A stretch of 64,000 nt of DNA. It comes from Doryteuthis pealeii. Its lineage: Eukaryota; Mollusca; Cephalopoda; Myopsida; Loliginidae. The stretch lies in NCBI GenBank assembly GCA_023376005.1, contig CM042145.1, forward strand, positions 19,603,812-19,667,811, given 5' to 3'. The notes below the pieces were generated by a model. It saw only the letters and a program-made list of their open reading frames with translations, was not told the DNA's origin and ran no database searches. Shown piece after piece: positions 42,980 through 53,007 of this stretch. Each line of letters begins with the position of its first letter. Within the stretch, counting starts at the first letter, position 1. Both the position numbers and the translations under genes were made by a program.

Positions 42980-43390
42980 TAGAATGTGTATTATTTGGAT
43001 TATTCAAACTATTGTCCTCATCTTTGTTATCTGTACAATGTTTCGGGTGATATGCACTCCGGCCTTTTTCAGGTATTTTTTGTCAAACTCTGGTACCTTC
43101 TCTTCATAATCGGGAACCTTCTCAGGAATTTTGAAACCAACCCTTTATTCAATTCACGGGGGGGGGGGGAATACTGTTCTCATTCCTCTAATCAATGTTC
43201 AAAGTTCCATGAAATCTCCCAATTACGTACAACAAGAAGGTTCCTGAGTTTAAAGAGAAGATAACCAAGTCCAACAAGAAATACCTGAAGAAGGATGGAG
43301 GGCATATTGGCAGAAACGTTATACAGATAACAATAAAGATGAGGACAATAGTCCGAATAATACAAATTATCAGGTCTCATCTAAAAAATT
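42980..43390. repeat. Inverted pair of SINE family B 3' halves
   Basis: Minus-strand 42980-43190 ('tattcaaactattgtcctca') faces + strand 43195-43390 ('gatgaggacaatagtccgaa'). A G9 run occurs at about 43158. Both tRNA-like heads are missing, so the pair could form a ~400-bp hairpin. Confidence 0.75.
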
Positions 43391-43979
43391 CAGAGAAATA
43401 AGATTTTAGAAATCATAGAAAAAAACTATTAGTTTTTTTTTTACCTATTTTAAAAAAAAAAAACAAAAAAAAAAACAATTAAAATTTTTTTTTTTTAACA
43501 ATTTAATTTTGTTTAAAAATTATTTTCAAGAAATTTAACATTTAGAAGCACAAAACATGACTAAATACATTGATTGCAATAAAGAATTGTTTCTTGTATA
43601 ATGTTTGTTTTTTAAGTCTCAAAATGAAGTGATTTGATGCAAATTGTTTGTTTATTTGCTAAAATACTTATGAGCAGTACTTATATATATATGTGTGTGT
43701 GTGTGTGTTGAAAGGATAAATAAAGGAAAGAAAATGTTGAATGGATAAAAATGGTTTAATGAAATGCCAACACGTGTTTCGGTGGAGAGTTTGTCCATGT
43801 ACACAGTGTATTCTATTTATTTTTATTTTTCAAAAGAATTTTTTATTTTGAATCTGAAATGAAATAATAATAATAATAATAGAAAAATATAAGCTATTTA
43901 AGTATACAAAGAAAACAGCCTTCTTCAGGGCAAAATGTTTGATATTTGAAGTTAAGACGGTCAAAATACAGAGAATTTA

Positions 43980-44056
43980 GAAGTATTTGGAAAAACGAAT
44001 ATATATATATATATTATATATATATAATAATATATATATATATATATATATATAAA
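43980..44056. repeat. TA-rich microsatellite
   Basis: Interrupted (TA)n of about 55 bp. Confidence 0.9.
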
Positions 44057-44574
44057 CAGGTTAATTGGTGTTAGGAATGGTTCTAAGCAGAGCCTTTTTT
44101 TAATATCAAAATTGGTATAGTCCATGGTGAGAGCTCAATGTACAATAATTGGGGGATTATATACAGTGCAATACGTTTAGCAAAGAAAGAAAAGGCTTAA
44201 ATACTGGTCATATTAACAGTTTACTTCCAATATTAATCCACTTCATCAAACCGTGAATCCTAAGGATTTCCATAGTCTGATGAAGCTGATCAATATCAGT
44301 GGAAATAAATTTATAACTGTTAATGACAAATATTTAAGTTTTTTTCTTTGAGATATATGCTATATCTATAAGTAAAGTGCGCAATATCATTGATAATGCA
44401 TGTATATCTAAGTGAGGTAGCGTGGACACGAAGTCAATGGCGCTTGGTAATGGACAATTTTTCGCCTAGGTGATTTTCAAACCTGTCAATTACCAAGCAC
44501 TGTCGACTTTATCTCCACTTATATGTATATTGTTTGATAAGTTCTTAATTGTGTCCGAGGGGGGGGGGAGTTTA

Positions 44575-44720
44575 CCATACAATGACATTATTATTTGAAT
44601 GAGATCTTCATTAGTTCTTTGACACTATTCAAAATGATTTCTCCAGGGGACATTTCTATGCTCGGATAGACAGGGAACACCTGAAGAAGGGTGGAGGATA
44701 CAGCAGCTGAATTGAGTATC
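44575..44720 (+). repeat. Unnamed repeat shared in inverse with 50400-50545
   Basis: 'gaacacctgaagaagggtgg' and 'tttctccaggggac' here correspond to reversed 'ccatcctcaggtgtttcctg' and 'cctgggaaatcat' there. No tRNA-like head is seen. Confidence 0.5.
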
Positions 44721-44756
44721 TGGCCGCCATCCTTGGCCAGATGTAAAAGGACTTAA

Positions 44757-44975
44757 AGTAAGTAAGTCAATAAGTATCCGGTGGTATAGTATCCTTTGGT
44801 AAGTCCGACGTCCAAGTGAGCTAAGATTAGAATCGGGCAGTATAAATACACCGCCAACAGCAGCACTGCCAGTGATTGGATAAGAAGGCTGGTCACATGG
44901 TAGTTGATGAGTCTATAAGTAGAAGTGACTACTTGCCTCATGCCTTATATACAACAAAAATTCCAACAGTTGTTT
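44757..44975 (+). repeat. Dispersed repeat related to 34600-34860
   Basis: Contains 'gggcagtataaatacaccgc' (TATA-like) and ends 'gccttatatacaacaaaaat' then 'tccaaca'. Possibly an LTR remnant; the assignment is weak. Confidence 0.35.
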
Positions 44976-45109
44976 TTTTATATACCACAATAAAGATGAG
45001 GACAACAGTCCAAAAAAAATCAAAATTAACTACAAAATAAACTGAAATATCTACTTGTAGAAAATGAATAATCCCTTTCAAGGGTGTCAGCTTTTTTTAT
45101 TCTATCAGG

Positions 45110-45111
<2 letters not shown>

Positions 45112-45144
<33 letters not shown>
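45112..45144. repeat. (TA)n microsatellite
   Basis: A TA run of about 30 bp. Confidence 0.9.
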
Positions 45145-45146
<2 letters not shown>

Positions 45147-45260
45147 CTGGGCAGGTAAAATAGTTATGGGAGAGTGGTTTTATCAAACTTTCATAACCTA
45201 CACTCTTCTTCTACAACCATCATTGTGTACCAATGATTTTTGTGTCATGATATCTGGAGT

Positions 45261-45998
45261 GATGTTGATAGCTTTTTGATTTAGTGCGTCCTGGGATGTA
45301 CATATTTGCATTGAATGAGTCCCCGGGAAAATTAATGGGTCCCAACTAAAGTTTCTTAATAGATTGTAGGGTTTTATTTATGATCTGGGGAAATAACTAA
45401 AGCCGCCTAAATCCTACCTTGTAACCTATCCTGTGAAATTCATTTTTAAGAAACTCTTGAAATGTATTTCCAATTAGTTTGAAATGATGAGGGAAGAAAA
45501 GAGAAAAATACTGGGACGCATAGATATGATTTTACAGTAATCTGAACATTAGCTACATAAATGAGAGTAGTCTTCCCTTGTTTATTTTACTTTGCGGAAG
45601 CCATATATTTTGCTCGGCCATTTCATTTCACTGTAAATCTACACTGAAAATACGAATTTGTTTGATAATGATGCATGTTTTAACACAAAAATATCATAAA
45701 ATGTGTTCTTGATAACAATTAAGTTCATTTCAAATAATGCGCAAGCACAATTAAGAACACATTTTATGATATTTTCATGTTAAAACATGCAGTTGTATTG
45801 ATTCAAACAAATTTGTATTTTCAGTGTAGATTTACTTTGAAATAAAAATGGCCGACCAAAACATATGGCTGCCTCAAAGGGAAATAAACAAGGGGAGGTT
45901 ACTCTCATTTATGTAGCTAATGTTCAGATTACTGATTTTACTGTATCCTTCTAGGTTTTTGTGTGTCAGGGACGCAGGACACGTATCTATCAGCATCT
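45261..45998. mobile_element. MITE family G, copy 3, split by foldback MITE
   Basis: Left piece 45261-45535 ('gatgttgatagctttttgat' onward), right piece 45942-45998 ('tgtatccttctaggtttttg' to 'atctatcagcatc'). Without the insert it is collinear with 38417-38722. Confidence 0.8.
45536..45933. mobile_element. Foldback MITE, hAT-like 8-bp target duplication, copy 2
   Basis: A 398-bp near-palindrome with ends agtaatctgaac and gttcagattact, highly similar to 3969-4340. It is flanked by perfect gattttac duplications at 45528-45535 and 45934-45941. The empty site is represented by 'tgatttttctgcg' in family G copy 2 (about 38657). Confidence 0.9.
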
Positions 45999-46021
45999 CT
46001 GTATTTTATTATGATAATCTA

Positions 46022-46425
46022 TCTATACATATATAAAGGGCAGTTATGTGTATGTCCGTAGAAAACTTCGAAAATAAAACAATTAATGACAAAGTAAATA
46101 TATATACACATTAAATATCACCAGGGCTTGGTTTTTGAGCAAAAATAATAGACATTTGATTTATATTCATGAAGATAATTAAAAAATAAAATTTGAATGA
46201 TAACAGCATGGAATTTTTTTTTTCATTTAATATTTTAGATAGTAGACATTAACATTTCTTTTCAGAGTAGCTGGATCAATGCAAGGTCTATTTTTTTTTT
46301 TTACATGGGAATTTAAATGGAGCATCCCACGAGGATTCAACTCACGATTCAGTAATAATGGATCTACGAGACTAACTTAAAAAAAATCGCCTTCTACCCA
46401 GGCAACGCCGGGTAGCCGCTTCTAG
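46022..46425 (+). mobile_element. Nonautonomous Helitron candidate
   Basis: Begins TCTATACATATATAAAGGG. Ends with a GC hairpin (stem ctaccc-ggc / gcc-gggtag, 46394-46415, bulged A, AAC loop), then a 3' CTAG at 46422-46425 followed by T. A 5' TC, a subterminal hairpin 7-10 nt before CTAG and an A/T insertion context are Helitron hallmarks. There is no RepHel gene. A family D SINE fragment lies inside (46305-46382). Confidence 0.65.
46305..46382 (-). repeat. SINE family D fragment inside the Helitron candidate
   Basis: 'gagcatcccacgaggattca' and 'cgattcagtaataatggatc' match the copy at 52235-52355. Confidence 0.6.
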
Positions 46426-47424
46426 TAACTAATAAAGGATTTATTCTTCTGTGTTGCTTTTGTTGATATCAAATTTTGATTAATCCATTTATAAGAGGTT
46501 CACCGAGTATTAACTCTGGTTCTTATAAAACATTGGGTTACCTAAAGGATAAATATCCAATGTTGAACACTTCGGTTAGGAAAACGACAAACACGTTAGT
46601 TACGTTTATAAGGCTTTATTATAACATGTATAGGGGAACGAAGTTCCCCAGACTATAAAATGTCACAAGAGTCCAAACATACACAGTAATGTTCATATAC
46701 AAAATAGGTGGAAACCACTTACTGTGAGCAGTGTCGTGTCTGTGGCGTCTGGCATGCACCATAGGTGTCTGCTGGAGAGAGGTGACAAGCACGTCCAGGC
46801 TTGTTCAGTGGCATCAGAAGAAGAGGGTTCCCTCCTTGGGTTCCTGTGTCACGTGACCACAATAGGGTCTCTAGACACAGGAGATTTACCAAAACCCTCA
46901 GAAAAGGGAGACTGCCCTTACACATTCTTTGTATTGATTCACACAATAAAAATCCATGGGTGAAGAACGGAAATTCTTTTCCATAGAAATGGTGGCTTTG
47001 AGCAATATACTGTAAACGTATCCTAGAATGTCTCTTCAGTGTTATCTCATGGTCAGGATAAGACGGGTCTTCTTTCTTACCTACTATTAGTACCATGTAA
47101 ACTTTATTATATTATTATAAAATCTTTATTATATTCATAATATGCAAAACATTTTTGGATTGTCTCTAATCCCGCTAAAAGCCAAGCCTCCGAAACATTC
47201 GTTTAGTCAACCATTGTTCAAAAAATTCAGGGAGATAAGTAGATAGTTACCATAGTTTGCTTCGCTCAGGTGGAGGGCACAATAGTGGGGGCACCTCGTG
47301 ACAACTAAGCTCACTCTCAATAGATTGCAAGTTTAGCTTGCTAGCTATCTGTCTTTGGTAGACATCCCAGCAACAGAAGAAGCAGTGAACATGAAATGCC
47401 AAAATACATTAAAAAAAGCCTATT

Positions 47425-47830
47425 CTTACCCGCTACAAGTATTACCTGTTAGATGGTCTTCTTTCTTGCCCGCTACAAGTATTACCTGTTAGATGGTCTT
47501 CTTTCTTGCCCGCTACAAGTATTACCTGTTAGATGGTCTTCTTTCTTGCCCGCTACAAGTATTACCTGTTACCTGGTCTTCTTTCTTGCCCGCTACAAGT
47601 ATTACCTGTTACCTGGTCTTCTCTCTTGCCCGCTACAAGTATTACCTGTTACCTGGTCTTCTCTCTCACCTGCTACAAGTATTACCTGTTACCCGCTACA
47701 AGTATTACCTGTTACCTGGTCTTCTCTCTTGCCCGCTACAAGTATTACCTGTTACCTGGTCTTCTCTCTGCCCGCTACAAGTATTACTTACCTGGTCTTC
47801 TTTCTTACCCGCTACTAGTACCATGCAAAC
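47425..47830 (+). repeat. 40-bp minisatellite open in three frames
   Basis: About ten units of 'gcccgctacaagtattacct' plus 'gttacctggtcttctttctt', with later units shortened (47685-47700, 47765-47795). Because 40 is not a multiple of three and the unit lacks stops, all three + frames stay open for about 120 codons each. An isolated related unit lies at 47065-47098. Confidence 0.95.
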
Positions 47831-48404
47831 TAGTATTACTTGTTAAATGGTCGGTTTACTGGCAACTAAACTGGCACCCCCCATCAGGCATGCCTTGGCT
47901 TGTCTGGTGAGGTGGGTGTGTGGTCACCCAGCATCTCTAAAAACAAGAGCTGTCAAAGGGTGGATGAGCTCCAGGGGAGCCAACGGCCATCCACATCTAT
48001 AGTACTAGGATTGGGGTACTTATTACACACACAACACAACCTGGCTCTAGTGTGCAAACGTTGGGGCTTCCGGGGAGGCTTGCCTCTCGTGAAGTGACTC
48101 AATACTACCCAAGACAGCACCCTGCAGCAGCTCGACAGCCCAGTTGTCTCGGACTTTCCCCTGCCACTGGACCAACTGCAAGACTACCAATATAGTGGAC
48201 TGGGGTCTGTGCGTCCTCTTTCCACTTAAGAAATCTCACACACAAGTTTCACTTATTTTATGGGGCCGACAAAAGTTTTAGGCCTTCTTGACAATAGACT
48301 TTCTCTCCCATTGGGCCCGCTGAGAACTATTATCCCAGCTAGCATTTTAGGTACTTTATAGCATAGTTATTTACTAAGCCTAGCTTAGATGTGGTACAAG
48401 GCCA

Positions 48405-48632
48405 GGAGTATGGGGTGCCCAATGAGAATCAAACTCACTAACAATGGTCTGTAAATCTATCTTGCTAACCATTACACCACGTGAGGTGCCCAATGTATTT
48501 TTTATAGTTATTTACTAAGCGTAGCTTAGATGCGGCACAAAACCAGAAGTATGGTGCGCCCAGTGAGAATCGAACTCACTAACAATGGTCTGAAAATCTA
48601 TCTTGCTAACCATTACACCATGTAAGGTTGTT
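48405..48632 (-). repeat. Two tandem SINE family D fragments
   Basis: 48405-48485 and 48525-48615 both carry 'gagaatcgaactcactaaca', 'tcttgctaaccattacacca' and a preceding 'gtatttactaagc(c/g)tagcttagatg'. In reverse they show 'tggtgtaatggttagcaaga' and a GTTCGATTC-type B box. Confidence 0.75.
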
Positions 48633-48834
48633 GACTTTATAGTATAAATATAAGAATTCTGAATATTGCATACCTGAGTGGGTATTTATGGGGTAGTTAG
48701 TTGGTTGGTTTTCTACCAATCAGATATTTTGAGATCCTTTCCTGCTGTTATATACCCGTATCAAATATCGGGTAGTATAAAGTGCCCAACACGGTCATGC
48801 TGGATTGCGCCGACACGAACAGCATGTTCTCCAT

Positions 48835-49260
48835 TCTCTGTGAGAGGTGCCTTTGCTGGCTTGGTCAAGAGAATGGAAAATTGGCTGCATCCCAAAAGAT
48901 CTTTTGTACGGCAAATTAGAAAAAGGCTCCCGATCGGTTGGTAGACCACGCCTACGATTTAAAGATGTCTGCAGGAGAGTCATGAGGATATGCCATATTG
49001 ACACAAACACGTGGGAGGTAGATGCAAAAAATAGAGCAGCCTGGCACCTTAACGTTAAGCAAGGCACGGAGAGGGGTGAGGTAGAGAGGAGAGTAGCCTC
49101 GACAGCAAAGAGAGCCAGAAAGAGGGAGAAAAGACAGCAGCCCAAGAAAGGATCACAGTTTGTGTGCATTCAGTGCACCAAAGACTGTCACTCAAGAATT
49201 GGCCTGCAGAGTCACTTGCGCAGATAAAATCTTTTTTTTCTTGTTTTTTTTTTTTATACT
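48835..49260 (+). pseudogene. LINE ORF2 C-terminal fragment with CCHH-type end
   Basis: A + strand frame reads IPKDLLYGKLEKGSRSVG, then GRPRLRFKDVCRR (about 48937-48975), then DTNTWEVDAKNRAAWH, a basic stretch (RVASTAKRARKREKR) and finally FVCIQCTKDCHSRIGLQSHL before TAA at 49225-49227. IPK-LLYGEL / GRP-LR-KD / W...R..W and a terminal C..C...C...GL.SH zinc-binding motif mark the C-terminus of a common non-LTR retrotransposon polyprotein in molluscs. Upstream the match moves to another frame (KRMEN near 48870), so the copy is frameshifted and 5'-truncated. It differs from the two other LINE remnants in the window. Confidence 0.75.
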
Positions 49261-49970
49261 ACGCCATCGTCCTTAGTGGACAGAAAGGTGCCAACAAAAA
49301 CATTGGGTATATAAGAGAGAGAGAGAGACATATTAGAGACTTACTTTAGAGATAATGGATGGTCTTCTTATTTGATTACTTCATTTCTCTGGTTACTTCT
49401 TGCTGGTTCTTGCTGATTCTTCTAACTGCTTCTTGTTATCTGTTCTGTCCGACATGTTGTTGTCTTGTCTAGTTGAGTTCTAATTCTTCTGTTCTTCTAA
49501 GTCTTCTAACTGCTGGGCTGGGCTGGGCTTTGCTTGTTTTTAATTAAATAAACTGACAAGACTTTTTGTTGGTTGATCAAGCTTTTATTTATTAAAATAA
49601 TGATTCCACCGCGGTTTTAGATGACTCAGCAGAGACAGACAAACATGTTCACTCTGCTTCCAAGTCGGGTCGAATCTAATAACTAAACTAACTATTCCCA
49701 CATCTCTGTACCGGAGTCATCTAAAATGCCCAATGGTTATGGAAATCTACCTGCCTCCACTTTTGATTCTAACAAACTTTATTTAAAACTAACTACAGGG
49801 TCTGCTCACAATTCACATGAACTCTCATTAATTGTAATGCTGCTGATTTGTTTTTAGCCAATGAGGAGCTCTGGTTTCATTTTTTCTCTGATTATTACCA
49901 TATAAGATGTCAGCCTTCTTATATCCGATTCGTTTTTTGTTGGTTTTTTTTTTTTTTTTTTTTTTTTTTA
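49230..49970. other. Unclassified DNA after the LINE fragment
   Basis: Contains a GA run (49316-49328), a TTCT/TGCT-rich stretch (49380-49530) with 'tgctgggctgggctgggctt', and a T run at 49938-49968. No gene is seen. Confidence 0.5.
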
Positions 49971-49971
49971 A

Positions 49972-50220
49972 AGGACCAGTTTAGCTCAGTCAGTAGAGCA
50001 CTTGCCTAGGAATCACGAGGTTCTTGGTTCGATAACAGCCCTCGCCAACTCAGCGTATGAGTAGCACAGGGATCTGTGCGGTAAAGTGAGGAGCTAATGG
50101 TAAGTGTGGCGCTCTACCTCAGATGCAAAAATAATCTCTTTGGTCTAGCATTAGTGAAAAGGGGATAGACTCTCTCGCTGTATGGCTGATACCGACATTA
50201 GGCCACCCCGTCGACTTTAC
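49972..50220 (+). repeat. SINE family A, full-length
   Basis: 'aggaccagtttagctcagtc', 'cttggttcgataacagccct', and 3' end 'taggccaccccgtcgacttt'. It is preceded by a T30 run. Confidence 0.85.
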
Positions 50221-50399
50221 TTTTTTTCTATTTTCTTTTGGTAATATAACCTGAAAAAATGGAATTGACTGAAGTGTAGTAACTGTTTTATATTGTTTAA
50301 CATTTCTGAATAAATGAATCCTCAGTTTTATTGGACAAATTTCAAAGCTTCTTTTCTTAAAGAGCAAAAATTAATAGTATAAATTGAGAAAAAAAAAAC

Positions 50400-50545
50400 A
50401 AATTTCAGCCGCTATATCTTCCGACCATCCTCAGGTGTTTCCTGTGTATCCAAAGTATAGCAATGAGCCAACCTGGGAAATCATTTTGAGTAGTTTGACT
50501 GCTGATCAAACAAAGCACCAAAGAATGAGATCTTTGAAAGTTCTT
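50400..50545 (-). repeat. Unnamed repeat, inverse partner of 44575-44720
   Basis: 'atttcagccgctatatcttc' and 'cctcaggtgtttcctgtgta' correspond in reverse to the other copy. Confidence 0.5.
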
Positions 50546-50559
50546 TGATGCCTTTACCA

Positions 50560-50735
50560 AGAATAAATAACCTAGTCTGCCCTACTATTTACCCACAGAT
50601 AGTGGGGGTGGAGATGGGTTTATGCTTTTCCCAAAGTGTGAAGTGAAATACAAACAGCCTCATCCAAGGTTTGAACTTTTGTCATTAATTCTGTTTCCTA
50701 TGACAATGACTCTTACTGAGTGCCTCTAATGTAAA
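50560..50735 (-). repeat. SINE family C fragment
   Basis: 'tgccctactatttacccaca' and 'gtttgaacttttgtcatta' are diverged family C landmarks in reverse. Confidence 0.6.
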
Positions 50736-50744
50736 ATACCCTGT

Positions 50745-51350
50745 AGTTATTTACCTCGCATCCCACGTATGCGGGTGTGACACAAGGCCTTTTAATGTGG
50801 GACCACCCACGAACCGAAGCTCGTGGGATGGTGGGTGCAAAAAATGCGTTGATCCTATCGGCATTCCCTCTCAAGGGAGGCACCTCAGGCACTGGGCAAT
50901 AAACCCAGCACTGCCCCTTTAAATCAAAGGGGCAGGTTTTGTCTGGGGATAGCCCCCTAGGATCTACACTCTTAATTACTGTGACAGAGAACACGAGGTG
51001 AGTGGTGGGCATGAAGGCTTGCCGTATTCTTGAAGAAAGTGGGCTAGGCTTTGCCTAGCGTGTAGGACCGATCTAGAATCGAACCTGCGTCCTTCAGAAT
51101 GCGAAAGGGCGACACATTGGTGCGGGCACCGGAGTCGAGATGCCACAGTCCCATATGTGAGCGCAGACGCCTGGATGATGGGGGAAACAGTGTATAAGTA
51201 GAAGTGGGGTGACGGCAGAAACGAGTGTTGTGACATTAGCTGCTAAGTATTGTATCGACAACGACGAAGTCGGTGTTTTTGCCTGTGAGAAGGCGTTTGA
51301 TTTGCTTCTTTTTGCTGCCCCCCCCCTCAACAAAGACCTGTTGATTTAAA
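50745..51350 (-). other. GC-richer unclassified block, possibly another tRNA-like SINE
   Basis: Noticeably richer in G+C than its surroundings, with the palindrome 'cccctttaaatcaaagggg' (50915-50934). In reverse it contains 'gacgcaggttcgattctaga' (50-51-kb region, about 51068-51090), a B-box match. No second copy is found here to define the ends. Confidence 0.35.
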
Positions 51351-51590
51351 TAGTTATTTTTCCCCCTCTATTCTTTTTCCTTCTAGAATTACTTAACCGG
51401 TCCAGGGCTAAAGTCACTGGACCCCTCCCCTCGCCAAAAAAAAATACCCTGTAAATCAATACAATTTTCTATAAATAAATGACAATGCATAGAGTTGATC
51501 AAATGAATACATTTCAGAAAAATGACCAATGGGGTTTTTGTTAGGAAGACCTAACAAAAATAGAGTTGCTCCCCTTGATCAGTAGGGGAC

Positions 51591-51751
51591 TGTTGGGAGC
51601 CCGGAAGTGGGTTTTCCGCCATTACACTTTTGGATTGGGGTTCCTACTGAGTGGAATGCATATGCACAGCACAGTTGAGCTAGTTAAGTCACTTTTAGGG
51701 TTGAAGCATTCTCTACCCTGTGTTTAATAAAACCTTGTTAATTTTCCAACA
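51591..51751 (+). mobile_element. Possible short solo LTR (161 bp)
   Basis: Ends TGTTGGGA and TTCCAACA are inverted (TG...CA). 'gtttaataaaacc' near the right end offers a poly(A) signal. Length and ends suit a small gypsy/Steamer-like LTR, but the flanking 5 bp differ (gggac, acctg), and no internal region is present. Confidence 0.35.
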
Positions 51752-51948
51752 ACCTGGTCTTGCATTATAATCCAGTCTTCCATATTTTATCTGTATGTAA
51801 AAACATAACCAATTATTATTTTATGTGGTATTATGTGAATTTAAGGCTTTTGGTCATTTTTGGTGCTCCTTCTTATGGGTTGTCAAGCTGAAAAGGAATT
51901 AAAGGGTAGAGACAAAGACAAACAGCATTTTTAGGCTTATATACAAAC

Positions 51949-52228
51949 CCCTCCGCATGGGCAGGATGTGACACAAGGTCAATTTCTTAAGCGGAATTTA
52001 ACAGGTTTGAATTCAGATTTTTCCTTCTCCTAGACTGGTTACCTAGCCAAGGTTAAAGAGCCCAGTCTGCCCTACTATTTACCCATAGCTGGAGGGAGAA
52101 TAATTGGATTCATACCTTTCCCAAGGATATTAGCACTATGTGAAATCCAAACAGCTTCGTCCAGGATTTGAATTCGGGTTGACGAGTCCATTTCCTAAGA
52201 CTCTAACTATTAGGCCACACACCTCTGC
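51949..52228 (-). repeat. SINE family C, near full-length
   Basis: The cleanest family C copy: 'ccctccgcatgggcaggatg' at its 3' end, 'tgccctactatttacccata' and 'aggatttgaattcgg' (B box reverse), and the head at 'ctaactattaggccacacac'. Confidence 0.8.
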
Positions 52229-52234
52229 ACATAA

Positions 52235-52358
52235 AAAACTAAGCTTAGGTTTGGCACAAGGCCGCGAGTATGGGGCATCCAGTGAGGATTGAATTCACTA
52301 TTCAGTAGCAATGGATCTGCGAGTTTAGCTTTCTAACAATTACACCATGATGGGACGT
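52235..52358 (-). repeat. SINE family D
   Basis: 'aagcttaggtttggcacaag', 'gaggattgaattcactattc' and 'ctaacaattacaccatgatg', directly beside the family C copy. Confidence 0.7.
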
Positions 52359-52689
52359 CATAGGTTCATAACTATTTCATGGAGAGAAAATTTCTTCCTG
52401 TGCCTATCGTTACATCTGTACCCAGTAAAAGCCTGAGTTTGAATGGCCAAGAGATCTTCTTGACACCAGGAAGTGGGTCCTTTTCTCTGTGTATGCCCAG
52501 AGGATTCTTCCTGTCTGAGGACTCATGGGAGATATTTGTTTTTAAATTTATTTTATTTCATTTTAAAAAAGAGACAAAGACAATTCTATTTTGTCTCCCA
52601 ACACAAAGTTCATTTATTTTCAATCAAATAATTTCAAGTACCGTTATAAAGAATATCAATGATGAATAATATTTTAACAGATTGTTCTT

Positions 52690-52945
52690 GGTTAAATCGA
52701 ACATAACAGACTTAATTTCCACCATCGTATGTCACCCCGCTGAAAGAAAAAAAATACCAAAAATCAGGGAATTAACCGACTTTAATGAAATTTTCAGTGT
52801 TGATATATTAATGAATAGAAGATGTAATGCACCAGTTATTTTATTCAAAGACTTTTACATTTTTTCAGGACAGTTAACTTTGAATCACGTATCTTTGAGA
52901 AACCTCAAAGATAAGTGGTTCAAAGTTAACTGACCTGAAAAATTA
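52690..52945. mobile_element. Truncated copy of the 430-bp foldback element
   Basis: The left arm 'tccaccatcgtatgtcaccc', 'tcagggaattaaccgacttt', and the central hairpin 'cagttaactttgaatcacgt' / 'gtggttcaaagttaactg'. The right arm is missing after 52945. Confidence 0.75.
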
Positions 52946-53007
52946 AAATTTCATTTTTTTTAATCACTGGCCATAGTGAATATTTTCATGGTATGTATCA
53001 AATGATA

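Noticed and set aside
46719..47096. 125-codon minus-strand frame
   Set aside because: No family resemblance, no splice or promoter context, and a minisatellite-related segment at one end. Kept as unexplained but not called.
47453..47910. Three overlapping 120-codon frames
   Set aside because: Created by the 40-bp minisatellite.
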